The notes under the pieces are model-generated. The model was not told the DNA's origin, did no database searches, and saw only the letters and a program-made list of their open reading frames with translations. A stretch of 45,963 nt of DNA from Colwellia sp. Its GTDB lineage: Bacteria > Pseudomonadota > Gammaproteobacteria > Enterobacterales > Alteromonadaceae. Below are positions 44,554-45,963 of the stretch, in pieces (position 1 is the stretch's first letter; every line of letters starts with the position of its first letter). Location: the NCBI GenBank assembly GCA_022969175.1, contig JALJPB010000031.1:1-45963 (forward strand), given 5' to 3'. Position numbers and translations under genes: made by a program.

Positions 44554-45963
44554 CTAATCTTGATTAAGAGTTGTAACTCGACTTGTTCGTTGACCATTTA
44601 AGCTGCGAGATCTCAAATTAATATTGCCTTTCACTTCAATAGGCCCTTGATATACTTGCCATTGTTTACCGATTGTTTGGTATTCAATCGTTAATCCAGG
44701 AAAAGCAATATTGGCTCGCAGTTTTCCATTTTTAATTATTGCTCCTACCGTAGGCAGCCGATAATCAATTCCGCCAAGTTCAAGTTTAACAAATTCTTTT
44801 TTACCTAGGGCATTGGCAAAAACTTGCCATTGATTATCTCGTTCATTTTTAGCGTGTTGGCTAAAAGCCTTAGTCACCTGACTGTATTTAAAGCCTTGAT
44901 AGTTATAAGGTACCGCCCAAGTTGGCAAATGCCATGCGCGCTCAGCCAGCGCTAATAAGCGTGGAAAGACTTTATGCTCTACCATTTCATCACTGCGAGT
45001 ATTTTCACTCCATAACTGCCCTTGTAGGCCAAGGAATTTTTTCCCTGCAGCTAAGGGTCTAGAACTAATTTCACCTTTGTCGGTTAACTGCACGGTATCA
45101 TCAGCGGTATAAGGATTATCTTCTCTGTCTAACCAAAACTCTGCATGGACAGGTAAATTATCAGGCATAAATTGAAATATTTTTTCAGTATTTATGTGAC
45201 GAGCTGCCCAATAATAACCATGTTCTTTAGGATTGGCTTCATAGGGAAAGTCAAAGTACATAACATCGGGAGAAGAAATAACAATTTGCCAATCACGGTT
45301 CGCTAATTGGTGAACTTTAGCATGCCCGCCCCAAGCTAAAACATCCCATGCATTGGCTTGTACGATTGCTGGCATATTCTCCTTACGTGTATGCTCTAGG
45401 CCATCACTCCAACCTGCCGTTTCTATATCTAATTCAGATAATATATTTGCAACCCGCTCGATAAAATAAGCCCCAACTTGGCTAATATCAGTTACCCCGT
45501 AGTCATTGTTTTTTACAAAAGCTTTACACACAGGTGAGTCAACCCAAGCACCAGCAGTTTCATCTGCCCCGATATGATAACGAGTCAGAGGTTGCCCGGC
45601 ATCACTGTGAATTTTTTTAACTTGTGTCATCACTTCGGTAACAAATGCGTAAGCCGACTCCATACAAACATTAATCGTATTGTCGTGGTAATACTGAACC
45701 GATGAATATTGGGTAGTATCTTCAAGATCGTGTAATAAAAACTCATTAGCCTTTTTATCATTTTCAAGGGCTTTGTATTTGTTATAACGAACCGTCATCG
45801 CTTTAATTGAAGATCTTGAGTGGCCGGGCATGTCTAATGAAGGGATCACTTGAATATGCCTAGCAGTCGCCGCCTTTAATATTTCTTGATAATCACTTAC
45901 AGAATAATAACCATTAATGGCAGAGGTAGGATCAACACCAGCACCTAATTGTGGAATAAGACA
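44554..45963 (-). CDS. Beta-N-acetylhexosaminidase, GH20 (5' end outside window)
   Basis: Releases GlcNAc from chitooligosaccharides. 469 residues are visible; the frame stays open to the window edge, so the start lies beyond 45963 and the internal methionine-like GTG at 45849 is not the start. Catalytic-barrel motifs of GH20 are present: ARHIQVIPSLDMPGHSRSSI, then YHIGADETAGAW with the Asp-Glu catalytic pair at 45559-45564, then WSDGLEH and GLQGQLWSENTRSDEM. The C-terminus has a short beta-rich domain (from about KLELGGIDYRLP) ending in a chitobiase-like segment. It is upstream of nagK on the same strand but separated by a stem-loop and the NagR site. Confidence 0.93.
   Translation of the reverse strand, partial: CLIPQLGAGVDPTSAINGYYSVSDYQEILKAATARHIQVIPSLDMPGHSRSSIKAMTVRYNKYKALENDKKANEFLLHDLEDTTQYSSVQYYHDNTINVCMESAYAFVTEVMTQVKKIHSDAGQPLTRYHIGADETAGAWVDSPVCKAFVKNNDYGVTDISQVGAYFIERVANILSELDIETAGWSDGLEHTRKENMPAIVQANAWDVLAWGGHAKVHQLANRDWQIVISSPDVMYFDFPYEANPKEHGYYWAARHINTEKIFQFMPDNLPVHAEFWLDREDNPYTADDTVQLTDKGEISSRPLAAGKKFLGLQGQLWSENTRSDEMVEHKVFPRLLALAERAWHLPTWAVPYNYQGFKYSQVTKAFSQHAKNERDNQWQVFANALGKKEFVKLELGGIDYRLPTVGAIIKNGKLRANIAFPGLTIEYQTIGKQWQVYQGPIEVKGNINLRSRSLNGQRTSRVTTLNQD

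Noticed and set aside
1..45963. CRISPR arrays, prophage genes, restriction or toxin-antitoxin systems
   Set aside because: No spaced repeat arrays and no proteins with such motifs were found on either strand.

Overview
The window reads as a chromosomal segment of a marine, AT-rich gammaproteobacterium of the Alteromonadales, most like Colwellia, Thalassotalea and relatives. This is inferred from gene content and protein style, not from a database search. The indicators are a nagK-nagA-nagP chitin-sugar block with a NagR-type palindrome, a ccm locus split into divergent ccmABCDE and ccmFGHI arms, the lptFG / pepA-holC-valS neighbourhood, and large TonB-dependent receptors. Almost everything is core or niche metabolism. 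I see no prophage, CRISPR array, intact insertion sequence or integron.

Layout. 1-357: 5' end of a BCCT osmolyte transporter (minus). 594-5343: a TonB-dependent receptor, its terminator, and a TPR-sulfotransferase. 5898-6400: a small 2TM protein and tRNA-Leu(CAA). 6571-9537: a membrane-anchored TolB-like/TPR protein divergent from an RDD membrane protein. 9590-17138: lptG-lptF (minus) divergent from pepA-holC-valS (plus), with a structured 413-base region between them. 17475-17684: a cold-shock protein with a long leader and a strong terminator. 17812-26011 (minus): a copper/silver efflux locus, in transcription order a small Cys/Met/His-rich CopL-like protein, CusC-, CusB- and CusA-like proteins, then two paralogous PepSY membrane proteins. 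26197-30559: a REC-DUF3369-HD-GYP regulator, a YSC84-type lipoprotein and a double-GAF histidine kinase, plausibly a signalling set. 30666-39340: ferrochelatase plus the complete cytochrome c maturation set. 39815-40231: an orphan secreted protein in gene-poor DNA. 40779-45963 (minus): a GH20 hexosaminidase (5' end outside the window), then nagK-nagA-nagP for using chitin-derived N-acetylglucosamine.

How the genes work together. HemH makes heme; CcmABCDE exports, loads and chaperones it; CcmFGHI reduces and ligates it to apocytochromes c. Hex, NagP, NagK and NagA release, import, phosphorylate and deacetylate GlcNAc. CusCBA spans both membranes to expel Cu(I)/Ag(I). LptF/G drive LPS export.

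Points most worth a second look: a CusF-like domain fused to the CusB protein in which all four copper-ligand positions appear substituted; two PepSY proteins tightly joined to the efflux operon; the receptor-sulfotransferase pair; a structured, C-rich 3' region of nagP ending in a strong terminator (candidate 3'UTR sRNA); a 14-bp-stem hairpin and a palindrome upstream of pepA; and five genes that appear to start with TTG. I did not find a clearly new defence or mobile system here.
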